Shown piece after piece: positions 39,980 to 49,400 of a stretch of DNA of 64,000 bases (within the stretch, counting starts at the first letter, position 1; each line of letters begins with the position of its first letter). The stretch lies in contig NZ_CP120717.1 in assembly GCF_032883915.1 (NCBI RefSeq), positions 2,859,697-2,923,696 of the forward strand, in the 5' to 3' direction. The notes under the pieces are model-generated. The model ran no database searches and had not been told where the DNA came from. It worked only from the letters and a program-made list of their open reading frames with translations. Source of the stretch: Endozoicomonas sp. 8E (GTDB lineage Bacteria > Pseudomonadota > Gammaproteobacteria > Pseudomonadales > Endozoicomonadaceae). Both the position numbers and the translations under genes were made by a program.

Positions 39980-40195
39980 TTATTAATTATCCTACGTCGT
40001 TTATATTTCTGACGTTGTCACCAACGGCCAGGCTGCACAGGTAATCAACCAGCCATTGCCGCTACTAAAAATCTGACATAATCTGAAATTATCTGGACTT
40101 GTCTACACTGCCACCATGGATGCACGACGAATCGTGTCTAACTCCACTCTCGCGTAGGGTGTTCCGGTAAAGCCTGCACAGATGTTGGCTCTTGA
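39980..40195 (-). pseudogene. Scar of a B/D-type toxin, copy 2
   Basis: A toxin 3' end (TACGTCGTTTATATTTCTGA and CCAGGCTGCACAGGTAATC) is followed after 40095 by about 100 bp of the internal region that encodes the VQALPG...SSPRHVVMADGD part of toxins B and D (about 16420-16500 and 60150-60220). Everything between is gone. The same junction occurs at 46128-46355. Confidence 0.65.
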
Positions 40196-40292
40196 GCCAA
40201 TGCTTTGCCAGCAAATATCTTGAAAAAAACCTTGTTACTACTCTTGATCAGCTACAATTGCCATGTTTTGCTCGCTACTTGGTTCTTCTCAT

Positions 40293-40964
40293 ATGAAAAC
40301 TCCATCCTACTTAGCCGCCTCTGCAACTCTGGCCGCGTTTATTCACTGCAATACCACCATGGCATGGACTTCGGTAAGGACGAGCTCCGACTCCGTTCGG
40401 CCTAACTCAAAGGTACTGCAACTATATCGAAACTCTGCCGATGGCGATGAAATTAATTACATCTATTACGATATAGACAAAAGGCGATTGCTTTGGAAAG
40501 TTGTTAAGAATGCTAGTCACGAAGAATCTTATGAGCAACTATTACCTGATTTTATTGGTAGTGTCAGCGCATCTGTATTCAAAGGTGATCACTTGTACAT
40601 CGCTGGGCAGTTGCAATACAAACAAGAGTGGTTTATTAGCGCTTTGAATCCAAATGGTAAAGTTATTTGGGTTAGGCAGGGTAATGATAACGATCCTTCC
40701 AGCATACCAAAAGATATTACCTTTTATAAGATCATGACAACGGAAGAAGAAAAAGTAATTTATGCTGTTGGTAAAACACCCAGCGCAGAAATTGTTTTGG
40801 AATTAAATTCTGAGAATGGTTCAGATGTTTCTGGGGAAGCATTTAATAAATTTTCAAATAGAAAGCTACTTAATACTTCAAGTAACTCGAATGATGATGG
40901 AATCCTTTCGCATGAGCACGATGCGTATTCTGGTCAGCTTGAACACCCATTCTGGTTCATTTGA
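40293..40964 (+). pseudogene. Ankyrin-protein gene cut by IS21 (copy 1)
   Basis: The first ~210 codons match the intact gene at 46446-49589: a signal-peptide-like N-terminus (MKTPSYLAASATLAAF), then a beta-rich domain (GDHLYIAGQLQYKQEW, ALNPNGKVIW). Homology ends exactly at 40921, where the IS21 terminus begins. The last codons, including LEHPFWFI, are encoded by the insertion sequence. The membrane segment and all ankyrin repeats are lost. Confidence 0.85.
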
Positions 40965-41001
40965 ACACCCTGGATCTCCTACGCATCACCCAGTCTGATT
41001 T

Positions 41002-41757
41002 TTAGTCCAAGTGTTCAAGTGTTTCCAGTTTTCCCAGCTTCTTGCGCATGGATTCCCCTTTCAGCGTAATCCTGTGGGCGTTGTGCATCAGGCGATCCAG
41101 AATGGCGTCTGCCAGTGTCTCATCACCGATGCTGCCATGCCATTGCCGGGTCGGTAGCTGGCTGGTAACCAACGTTGAACTTTGTTCGTGACGGTCATCC
41201 ATCACTTCCAGTAAATCGTTGCGTTGCTGCTGGGTCAGAGGTTCCAGTCCCCAGTCATCCAGTATCAACAAATCCACCTTCGCCAGTTGCTTGAGTTGCC
41301 TGCTGTAGCTGCCATCACCATGGGCAAGGCTCAGCTCTTCCAGTAAGCGCGAGAGTCGGTAATAGCGGACACTGTAACCCTGTATGCAGGCCCGGTGTCC
41401 CAGTGCACAAGCCAGGTAACTTTTACCACTGCCACAAGGTCCGGTAATCAGCAGGTTCCTGTGCCTATTTAACCAATCCTCGCTGGACAATGTGGCTATT
41501 TGGACTTTCTTCAACCCCCGGGGATGTTCGTAGTCAATGTCGTCTACCCGTGCAGCCAGCTTAAACCTGGCCGCCCTCAGTAACCGGGCAAGACGTTTGT
41601 TATTGCGCTCGGTCTCTTCCTGTTCTGTCAGGAGGGCCAGCCGCTCCACAAAGCTCAGGCTGTCGTAGGTGCCGGGCTGCTCCAGTTGCTGAGCCAGGGC
41701 ATCGGCCATGCCTGTCAGGCGCAGTGACCGCAGACGGGTCAGAGTTTGATTCATCAT
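41002..41757 (-). CDS. istB: IS21 helper ATPase IstB
   Basis: AAA+ ATPase that helps the IS21 transposase choose and activate target DNA. The Walker A motif is GPCGSGKS and the Walker B motif LLILDDWG; the N-terminal helix LTRLRSLRLTGMADAL is typical of the family. The start was set at 41757 (MMNQTLTRL), 13 nt after the istA stop and preceded by GGAG; a longer frame starts at 41814 inside istA. Length 251 aa is normal. It looks intact. Confidence 0.92.
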   Translation of the reverse strand: MMNQTLTRLRSLRLTGMADALAQQLEQPGTYDSLSFVERLALLTEQEETERNNKRLARLLRAARFKLAARVDDIDYEHPRGLKKVQIATLSSEDWLNRHRNLLITGPCGSGKSYLACALGHRACIQGYSVRYYRLSRLLEELSLAHGDGSYSRQLKQLAKVDLLILDDWGLEPLTQQQRNDLLEVMDDRHEQSSTLVTSQLPTRQWHGSIGDETLADAILDRLMHNAHRITLKGESMRKKLGKLETLEHLD

Positions 41758-41770
41758 GATACGTCTCCGG

Positions 41771-43324
41771 TTACTGATAGCTGGCTGCACCACGAACATT
41801 TTCGTGGCTGTCATGAAGAGGTAGTGTCGTTTGTTTCACCTCAGGTTGAAGAGCCTGTTTGTCTTTACCTGATTGCAGGATCGCCCGGATATTCTTGAGT
41901 CGGTAACCTTTGATTTTCCGGGCATGGGCGCAAGCATTGTTTAACCGGTCAGCTCCGTAATCCCGTTTGAGGTTCAATAACCCCAGGCAAGACCGATAAG
42001 CCTGCTCCGGATGCTCACGACTGTTCAACAGATACTGAGTTATCCAGTGAACATCGGGGCCCAGCTGTTTTGCCCACTCCAGCAGTCGTTCCGGTGTCCA
42101 CTCCTGGTGCTTGCTATGTCGTTCAGGCATATGGGCTGATTGAGTGGTAAAACCGGTTGTGAACTTACGGGGGTGACAGGCCACAACTTCACCTTTGCAG
42201 AAGACAGTGACCGTATGTTCTGTTGCCTGAACTTCCACCTCTTTCTTGACCAGCTGATGAGGCACTGAGTAGTAATGGCCTTTACAGTGAATGTGATAGT
42301 CAATGTTCACCCTGGCTTTGCTGAACTCAGCGTACTCAAAGGCCTGTTTGGGCAAAGGTCGCAAAGCGGGTTCATCCAGTTGCTCAAAGGTACTTCGTCG
42401 TGTACCTGGCAGTTTTTGAAAGGGCTTAAGGTTGAGTTCAGTCAATAGCTCCCGTATACGACTGTTCAGTTCTGCCAGGGTAAAGAAGGTCTCATGACGA
42501 AGTCTGGCCAGTATCCAGCGTTCAACCAACTGCACACCCACTTCGGCTTTCGCCTTGTCCTTGGGCTTGTAGGGCCGAGCTGGAATGACCGCCACCTGGT
42601 AGTGGTTGGCCAGGTGTTGGTAAGCCGGGTTCAGGTCCGGTTCATAACGGCAAGCCTTACTGACACCGCTCCGGAGGTTGTCTGGTACCACGACAGCTGG
42701 AATACCTCCAAAGAACTCAAAGGCCCGAACATGAGACCCCAGCCAGTCTTCGGACTTCTGGGACAGGGTGGCTTCTGCGTAGGTGTAGTTAGAGGCTCCC
42801 ATCACCGCTACGAAAATCTGGGCGTTATGGGCGATCTCACCGGTCTTTGGATTAACGACAGGGACCGTAAGACCGGCGTAGTCTACAAACAATTTTTCAC
42901 CCGCCTTGTGATGCTGTCGCATGGAACGTTTCTGGCAGCCCAGCCACTGGTTGTAGCGGTGACAAAACTGCGAGTAGCTGTAGGCATTGAGAGTGCTCTC
43001 CTGGCAGTACTCCTCCCAGAGTATTTGCTTGGTCACCTCCTTGCGCTTGAGTGACTGGTGAATAACGCCCCAGTCCGGGTCGACCAGACCTTGGCGGCTC
43101 GACAGTGGGGCCTCAGGGAATAGTGTCTGCACCAAGGTAGCCTCAGAGCAATCCGAGGGCAGAGGCCAGCTCAGAGGCGACCGCTCAAAGGCCTGAACAT
43201 AGTTGGACACATTGCCAACACTGACCCGCGTGCTGCGAGCTATTTGCCGGATGCTGAGGCGATACTCAAAGCGCATCCTAAGTATTTCTTGAAGTTTTCG
43301 CATGGAAATCCTGTTATCTGACAT
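41771..43324 (-). CDS. istA: IS21 transposase IstA (517 aa)
   Basis: DDE transposase of the IS21 group. An N-terminal helix-turn-helix (LSIRQIARSTRVSVGNVSNY, about residues 18-37) is followed by the integrase core with Asp in KLFVDYAGLTVPV, Asp in VVVPDNLRSGV and Glu in KDKAKAEVGVQLVERW, then a C-terminal Mu-type domain. Full family length with no internal stops. It is followed 13 nt later by istB, the usual arrangement. Confidence 0.93.
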   Translation of the reverse strand: MSDNRISMRKLQEILRMRFEYRLSIRQIARSTRVSVGNVSNYVQAFERSPLSWPLPSDCSEATLVQTLFPEAPLSSRQGLVDPDWGVIHQSLKRKEVTKQILWEEYCQESTLNAYSYSQFCHRYNQWLGCQKRSMRQHHKAGEKLFVDYAGLTVPVVNPKTGEIAHNAQIFVAVMGASNYTYAEATLSQKSEDWLGSHVRAFEFFGGIPAVVVPDNLRSGVSKACRYEPDLNPAYQHLANHYQVAVIPARPYKPKDKAKAEVGVQLVERWILARLRHETFFTLAELNSRIRELLTELNLKPFQKLPGTRRSTFEQLDEPALRPLPKQAFEYAEFSKARVNIDYHIHCKGHYYSVPHQLVKKEVEVQATEHTVTVFCKGEVVACHPRKFTTGFTTQSAHMPERHSKHQEWTPERLLEWAKQLGPDVHWITQYLLNSREHPEQAYRSCLGLLNLKRDYGADRLNNACAHARKIKGYRLKNIRAILQSGKDKQALQPEVKQTTLPLHDSHENVRGAASYQ

Positions 43325-43425
43325 GGCTGCTGTCCTTCCTGTTTAGAAAGGTCAGCGGCTAAAGTTCAAGGAAATCAATGCGTAAGAGATAATCTACCGA
43401 AAGAAGAGGTTTCAGATTCTGGAGG

Positions 43426-43572
43426 CTTGAACACAGATTCTGGGCAGTTGAACAGCGATTCTGAAAATAGCCAAAAAGTGTTCAAGAGTTACCAGAATGG
43501 GTGTTCAAGCGCTACCAGAATAGGTGTTCAAGAGTTACCAGAATGGATGTTCAAGTGATGCCAGAATATCCA
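43426..43572. repeat. IS21 right-end tandem binding sites
   Basis: About four units of GTTCAAG-N7-CCAGAATGG at ~22-bp spacing (43479-43568), with more degenerate units down to 43426. Two units occur at the left end (40924-40974). Repeated terminal sites of this kind are normal for IS21 and are bound by the transposase. Confidence 0.8.
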
Positions 43573-44520
43573 GCAGGGGACTACGATTAGCAGGAAGCCC
43601 GCCGTTGCAAATCCTGCAATAGCAGCAACAGAGCTGTACCAGTAATTACACTTAGTATCCTTGATATGTAGTAAGAATCCTTTATAGGTGATTGTACAGT
43701 AAGCCCCCTGGCAGTTAGGCAATCGACCGACGTCGGGTAAATCACCTTGCTGACTACTACACTCATTGCAATCGTACTCGACAACAGTACTGTCGCGTTT
43801 AGTTTCTACACAATTACTTGATTGTCTGGTCGCTAACGATCGAGATCTTCGGCAATGCTGGTTTTGCGAAGTAACACAAAGTAGCCTCCCATTTTGAAAA
43901 ACAGGCTCACCGTCGTTTAAAAGCTGAGTATCATCGCCATTGTGAACCGTACAAAGTTCACCTTTACAATTGTCAAGTACGACCTGATTGGCTATAGACC
44001 GCTTATGCAGGTTATCTTCGTCGTGTCCTGCCCTGTGAACTGTGACCGTTGAGTTAGATGATATTTCATTGATATGGATAGCAGGCCATAGAACCTTGTT
44101 CTCTGCTGGAGCTGTCAGTATAACAATTGCCAACCGTGGTGCTTCAGTGTGCGCTGATGCTTCCTCTTCCATGCCGGTGTCCGGTAGCCGGACTTCACCA
44201 TAGTCCTCACCGTGACTTGAAATGGCATGAACCGTAGAGCCGGTATCAATATGTGTTTTCAATTTCTCCATACAAGTCTGACTGGTGGCTATCTCTGCAT
44301 GGGAAAACCTTGCGCCTGAGCATAGCGGGTGGCTGTGATCAGTATTCGCAAGCTTAAAAGTGATCGATGCATCAGCAGGAGTCTTCAGTGGTGCTGGTTT
44401 TGAGAGTGGCACGCCTGCGTGGAGATGTCGAGCCAGAAAGCTGACCATCAAGGTTAGAACCCATACACTGGTGAGCAACCATGAGCTGTAAAAAGATTGG
44501 ATTTTCATAGAGTATTCCAA
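43528..44520 (-). CDS. Signal-peptide and membrane-anchored protein, IS21-fused end (330 aa)
   Basis: Family not recognised. It has a signal-like N-terminus (Met1 or Met5, then WLLTSVWVLTLMVSFLARHL), a Cys-rich mature region (pairs such as CKGELC, CNECSSQQGD, CQGAYC) and one C-terminal transmembrane segment (SSVAAIAGFATAGFLLIVVP, about 293-312). The order suggests an exported domain anchored by its C-terminus. The last 14 codons (WIFWHHLNIHSGNS) are read from the IS21 terminus, so the native end is missing just after the membrane segment. The truncated copy at 37440-37922 shares only the first ~144 codons. Whether the fused protein is made is unknown. Confidence 0.6.
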   Translation of the reverse strand: MEYSMKIQSFYSSWLLTSVWVLTLMVSFLARHLHAGVPLSKPAPLKTPADASITFKLANTDHSHPLCSGARFSHAEIATSQTCMEKLKTHIDTGSTVHAISSHGEDYGEVRLPDTGMEEEASAHTEAPRLAIVILTAPAENKVLWPAIHINEISSNSTVTVHRAGHDEDNLHKRSIANQVVLDNCKGELCTVHNGDDTQLLNDGEPVFQNGRLLCVTSQNQHCRRSRSLATRQSSNCVETKRDSTVVEYDCNECSSQQGDLPDVGRLPNCQGAYCTITYKGFLLHIKDTKCNYWYSSVAAIAGFATAGFLLIVVPCWIFWHHLNIHSGNS

Positions 44521-44621
44521 GGATTAGTGGAAAATGCTGAGGGTAGGGAGCCTGATGAAGGATAGAAGGTATCTCAACGGTTACAAGGACGACAGTGAGT
44601 GTGGATCGGAGCAATAAAAAA

Positions 44622-44660
44622 GCGTACAAATAAAAGGACGTACACAAATAAAAGGACACT
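44622..44660. repeat. Short tandem repeat, two units
   Basis: Two copies of the ACAAATAAAAGGAC unit; the duplicate locus at 38024-38084 has three. Confidence 0.6.
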
Positions 44661-44663
44661 CTT

Positions 44664-44915
44664 AAATTTTATGAATATATCCTGTACAAGCTGGCTCACA
44701 ACCAGAGGTTTGTTATCAGGGCAACACAAAACCGAATTTTGATTGACCATGACCAACTTCTTTTTGATGCCCTGGCTGAAGAGCCAGCCTTGGGAGCTTT
44801 TACGATTAAAGTGCCTCAGCGTGGAGGTCGAAATGCACGTAAAGCACGCGAAGGCTGGGCAAAACTGCAAGACCGTCTCCACACCTACCGGATGACAAGG
44901 GGTGTGGAGATCTGA
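44664..44915 (+). pseudogene. IS4-type transposase C-terminal fragment (copy 2)
   Basis: Near-identical to 38088-38339, with RFVIRATQNR in place of RFVVRATQNR. It ends at TGA 44913-44915 and lacks any N-terminal part. It is carried in the duplicated segment, so it predates the duplication. Confidence 0.65.
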
Positions 44916-44932
44916 CTAAGAGACAGCTTTAC

Positions 44933-44979
44933 CTCGTTCCCACGCTGGGACCCGCAGGGCCTAAAAGCATGGGAGCGAG
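44933..44979. repeat. REP-like hairpin (copy 2)
   Basis: CTCGTTCCCACGCT and AGCATGGGAGCGAG form the same imperfect hairpin as at 38357-38403, at the equivalent place in the duplicated segment. Confidence 0.75.
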
Positions 44980-45004
44980 TCAAAATGGAGCAGCGCCAGA
45001 AAGG

Positions 45005-45505
45005 TTAGAGTTCAACTCCGTTAAGGGGATACCAGTCTTTTTCCATTAGCTTTTCATAAGACCATGGGCAGGTATCAGGGAAGCTGCTGTTGTCCAGTTT
45101 TGGGCATTTAGTGGGGATATGGCGATTCATTTCCCCGATAGCACCCTCTTTGGCATCTGGGTAAGCACCATTCAAAGCACCCTCAACCCGTCTTTCTAAA
45201 CAAGCGTTCTTCCGCATTAACTTATTAATCTCACGCCTTGCATTATCAATAGAGTTCAGCCACCCATTGATAACTCTTTCCGTGGCAACCGAATCTCTTA
45301 ATACTGTTGTTTGATAATCACACTTGAGTAAATGGAGAATAAGATTGGTTAGAAAACGTTCAAGATTATCGACTTTTGATTCTATGCCCAACTCCAAATC
45401 CTCTAACAGATTTTCTAAATCCAACTGGTCAAAGTGATGATTTCGCAGCAAGGCTACCTGATTGGATAACCACTGTTGATAATCAGTTTCGTATAAATTA
45501 CTCAT
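45005..45505 (-). CDS. DUF29 family protein (copy 2, 166 aa)
   Basis: Same family marks as the copy at 38429-38929: MSNLYETDYQQWLSNQ, DLENLLEDLELGIESKV, LILHLLKCDYQ and CPWSYEKLMEKDWYP. The start was set at 45505, equal to copy 1 and preceded by GGAGTGA. A longer frame from 45595 merely runs through the tail of a lost upstream DUF29 gene (LMAEEWYPFNGVNI), which here happens to be in frame. Differences from copy 1 cluster in the middle third (for example RREINKLMRKNACLERRVEG). Function unknown. Confidence 0.85.
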   Translation of the reverse strand: MSNLYETDYQQWLSNQVALLRNHHFDQLDLENLLEDLELGIESKVDNLERFLTNLILHLLKCDYQTTVLRDSVATERVINGWLNSIDNARREINKLMRKNACLERRVEGALNGAYPDAKEGAIGEMNRHIPTKCPKLDNSSFPDTCPWSYEKLMEKDWYPLNGVEL

Positions 45506-45684
45506 AATGTTCACTCCATTAAACGGATACCATTCTTCAGCCATCAACCGCTCCCTCCCAGTCGCGCTCCAGGCGCTTGGTGGGATACCCCCCATCCCTG
45601 GGGATAAGTCGGCCAGCAGGTCTGAGTTTCACTTTTGTTCGAGGTTTGAGGATAGCATTTGGTGAGGGGGGTGCAAGTTGTTGG

Positions 45685-45879
45685 CTACACCCTTACAGGC
45701 ATGCCTTCTATACGCCGGACACCGCCTACACAACATTCGGAGTGCGCCTGTAGGCTGATCACCGGAGGGGAACGTGCCTTCGACGACCGACTCCGGCGGG
45801 CCTACCGCCATCTTTCCAATAGCTTCCACACACTCAGGTTAATCATCCCTTATCATTCTGATTGTGTGCTACGGCACAC
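45685..45879 (-). pseudogene. Group II intron remnant lacking domain V (copy 2)
   Basis: It matches the 5' part of the element at 39091-39767 but lacks two blocks (equivalent to about 39084-39311 and 39339-39590), including domains V and VI. It therefore cannot splice. Confidence 0.5.
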
Positions 45880-45995
45880 CGTTCCCACGCTCTGAGGGTG
45901 TCGCAAAACTCCAACCACTCGTTCCCACGCTGCAGCATGGGCACCAGAGTTTTGCTACAGCCTCAGTTTCGGTTACGACACTCGATTTTCACTGG

Positions 45996-46100
45996 CCTGT
46001 GGCTGCAGGGCTTTAAATACGAAAAAATTCCACCATGCAGTGTAGTTCGGAATTACGACAGTGACCTTATTATCTATTTTATATAATAAATATGTCGTGT
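45996..46100. promoter_or_regulatory. Conserved toxin-upstream element, copy 4
   Basis: Same block again (GGCTGCAGGGCTTTAAATAC, ATGCAGTGTAG, TATATAATAAA), about 350 nt upstream of the ankyrin gene and next to a toxin scar. As at copy 3, no toxin start remains beside it. Confidence 0.45.
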
Positions 46101-46127
46101 ATATTTTTTTATCGACAGAGTTTTATA

Positions 46128-46355
46128 ATTTTTTATTAATTATCCTCCGTCGTTTATATTTCTGACATTGTCACCAACGGCCAGGCTGCACAGGTAATCA
46201 ACCAGCCATTGCCACTACTAAAAATCTGACATAATCTGAAATTATCTGGACTTGTCTACGCTGTCACCATGAATGCACGACGAATCCTGTCTAACTCCAC
46301 TCTCGCGTAGGCTGTCCCGGTAAAGCCTGCACAGATGTTGGCTCTTGAGCCAATG
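46128..46355 (-). pseudogene. Scar of a B/D-type toxin, copy 3
   Basis: A toxin 3'-end remnant (CGTCGTTTATATTTCTGACA, CCAGGCTGCACAGGTAATC) is joined to about 100 bp of toxin internal sequence, with the same junctions as at 39980-40195. It fills the upstream region of the ankyrin gene, so that gene's promoter must lie in or beyond former toxin sequence. Confidence 0.65.
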
Positions 46356-46445
46356 CTTTGCCAGCAAATATCTTGAAAAAAACCTTTGTACTTCTCTTGA
46401 TCAGCTACAATTTCCATGTTTTGCTCACCACTTGGTTCTTCTCAT

Positions 46446-49400
46446 ATGAAAACTCCTTCCTGCTTTGCCGCCTCTGCAACTCTGGCCGCGTTTATTCACT
46501 GCAATACCACCATGGCATGGACTTCGGTAAGGACGAGCTCCGACTCCGTTCTGCCTAACTCAAAGGTACTGCAACTATTATATCGAAACCCTTCCGATGG
46601 CGATGGCGATGGCGATGAAATTAATTACATCTATTACGATATAGACAAAAGGCGGTTGCTTTGGAAAGTTGTTAAGAATGCTGGCCACGAAGAAACTTAT
46701 GAGCAACTACTACCTGATTTTATTGGTAGTGTCAGCGCATCTGTATTCAAAGGTGATCACTTGTACATCGCTGGGCAGTTGCAATACAAACAAGAGTGGT
46801 TTATTAGCGCTTTGAATCCAAATGGTGAAGTTATTTGGATTAGGCAGGGAAATGATAATGATCCTTCCGGTATGCCAAAAGATATTACCTTTTATAAGAT
46901 CATGACAACGGAAGAAGAAAAAGTAATTTATGCTGTTGGTAAAACACCCAGCGCAGAAATTGTTTTGGAATTAAATTCTGAGAATGGTTCAGATGTTTCT
47001 GGGGAAGCATTTAATAAATTTTCAAATAGAAAGCTACTTAATACTTCAAGTAACTCGAATGATGATGGAATCCTTTCGCATGAGCACGAAGTGAATTTTA
47101 GATATATTGAGTGGACAGCTGGAGTAGTTAGTTTTTTAGGCGCGTTAGCATTGGTGCCAGCTTCTTATGGTTTCTATAGATTTATAGTAAATATAAGAGA
47201 GAAACATAAGGCGAAAATTACTCATGCAAAGGATATAGAAAGTAATAGGCGAAAAATTGAAGGTGATTTAATAAGAAAAATGGCAAGACAGCAAACAAGC
47301 TTGTTATTCATGCCTCCTGATTCGTCTGTAGTTATTTTTCCTGATGTTTCCGTTATTGATAACCCTGAAGTTAATGTTATTGATAACTCTGAAGTTAATA
47401 CTGATGCCGATCGCACTGAACAAGAGGAATTATTTACATCTTTGCAAAATGCGGTTCGCCAAGGGGACGTTGAAAAAGTTGGCAACCTGTTAGACTCTTC
47501 TCCGGATTTAATTGATCAATCGGATTCCTCTGGAGATACGCTGTTGCATATAGCCATAACTGCCAAAAAATTAAAGATGATTAAGCTTTTGCTCAGTAAA
47601 GGAATCAAGTGTGATGAAAGAAATAATCAGGGTTTTACCCCTTTGCATGTAGCTGCAACACAGGGGGACGTAAATACCTTAAAAGAACTCTTAGATAAAG
47701 AGGCAGATATAAAGCTACTTAACAGTCAGCAACACTCACCACTGCACTTAGCAATCATTAACAAACATCCTGAAGCTGTAAAGCTATTGATTAAAAGCCT
47801 AGCTGGTATTCCTGAGCAATTGAGAATTATCAATCAAGAAGACTATCAAGGCAATACACCTCTTCACTTAGTAATCATTAACAATCATCCTGTAGCTGTT
47901 GTAAAACAATTGATTAAAATTCCAACTCGTATTCCTGAGCGATTGAGAATTATCAATAAAGAAGACTGTCAAGGCAATACACCTCTTCACTTAGCAGTAT
48001 TGGAAAGGAATACTAATTTCGTGACTTTACTTCTTAATTATGGTGCTAGCCAGGAACTATCCAACAATGATGGATTTACACCACTATACCTTGCTGCTAT
48101 TAGTGGAGTACAAGGTGCAACACAAGATGCAATAATAAGAGTGTTATTAGAATGGAAATCTAAGTTTTCTCAAGATGAATTATCAGCACTTTTTCATATT
48201 GCCGCAAATTTCAATATTAAGTCCCTTATGGAAATGTTGCTAAATAGAGATCTACATCGTGGGCTTAAGTTTTATCAACCATGCAAGCGTGGGCTTAAGT
48301 TTTATCAACTATGCAAGCCTGATACAAAGGACCAGTTTTGCGTTCAAACTCAGTCAGGTCTAACTGTCTTACATGAGGCGGTTCTTGCTAATTCACATTC
48401 TGTAGTAGGGCTTCTAATAAAAGAGCGTTTGATAGAAATTAATGCAAAGGACGACCAAGGTAATACTTCGCTGCACTATGCAATCCAGAATAATGATATA
48501 GAAATGATTAAAATTCTTTTGAAAAATGGAGCAGGTATTAATATACAGAACAGCCTTGGTTACACACCTTTGCATTTTGCAGTTCTTCTGGAAAATAAGA
48601 AAGTTGTAGGTTGTCTAATGGAACATAAAGGTGAAATTGCCAACCCCAATATTTGTGCGAACGATGGCCGAACACCTTTATCTATTGCCTATAAAAGTAG
48701 GCTAATAGACATAGTAAAAGCTCTAGGTCAGGATAAAAGTTTACAATATATAGAAAATGATGAATTTATTAAACTTCTCAATCAGATTTATGTTTTGAAG
48801 AAGACTAAAGACGAAGAAATTCGTAAAAAACCTGACGACGAAGAAGGTCTTAAAAAACTTCACGACGAAGAAATTCGTAAAAAACTTCATGAATTTGATC
48901 CCGACAAGTCATTCAATCCAAATAAGCAATATTTTTCCGGCAATACGCCTTTGCATGTTGCTTTAAAAATGGAGCTTGACCAATTTTCTGTAATATTCAT
49001 TAGTTTATACAAGCCAGATTTAAATATCCAGAATGATGAAGGGCAGACACCTCTACATCTTGCTTTATGTGTTGGAGGAAATCAAGAATCTATAAAATCA
49101 ATAATACAACAAGAAATTACAAATTTAAATATTAAGAATAATGAAGGACAGACACCTCTGCATGTTGCTTTACATCATGGAAATGAAGCAACTATAGAAT
49201 TATTAATAGATGGAGGTGTACTTTTAAATGTCACGAATAATGAAGGACAGACACCTCTGCATGTTGCTTCACTTTATGGAAATAAAGCAGCTGTAGAATT
49301 ATTAATAGACGCAGGTGCAGATTTAAATTTCAAGAATAATAAAGGAGAGACACCTCTGAATGTTGCTTTACGTCGTAAAAATCAAGAAGCTATAAAATTA

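Larger units (their letters stand above)
40922..43572 (-). mobile_element. IS21-family insertion sequence
   Basis: About 2651 bp bounded by TG (40922) and CA (43572), with istA and istB inside and multiple ~22-bp terminal repeats containing TATTCTGG/CTTGAACAYCCATTCTGG at both ends. The flanking bases (GAGCACGA on the left, GCAGGGGA on the right) do not form a target duplication, and the two flanks belong to different genes, so this is not a simple insertion. Confidence 0.85.
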
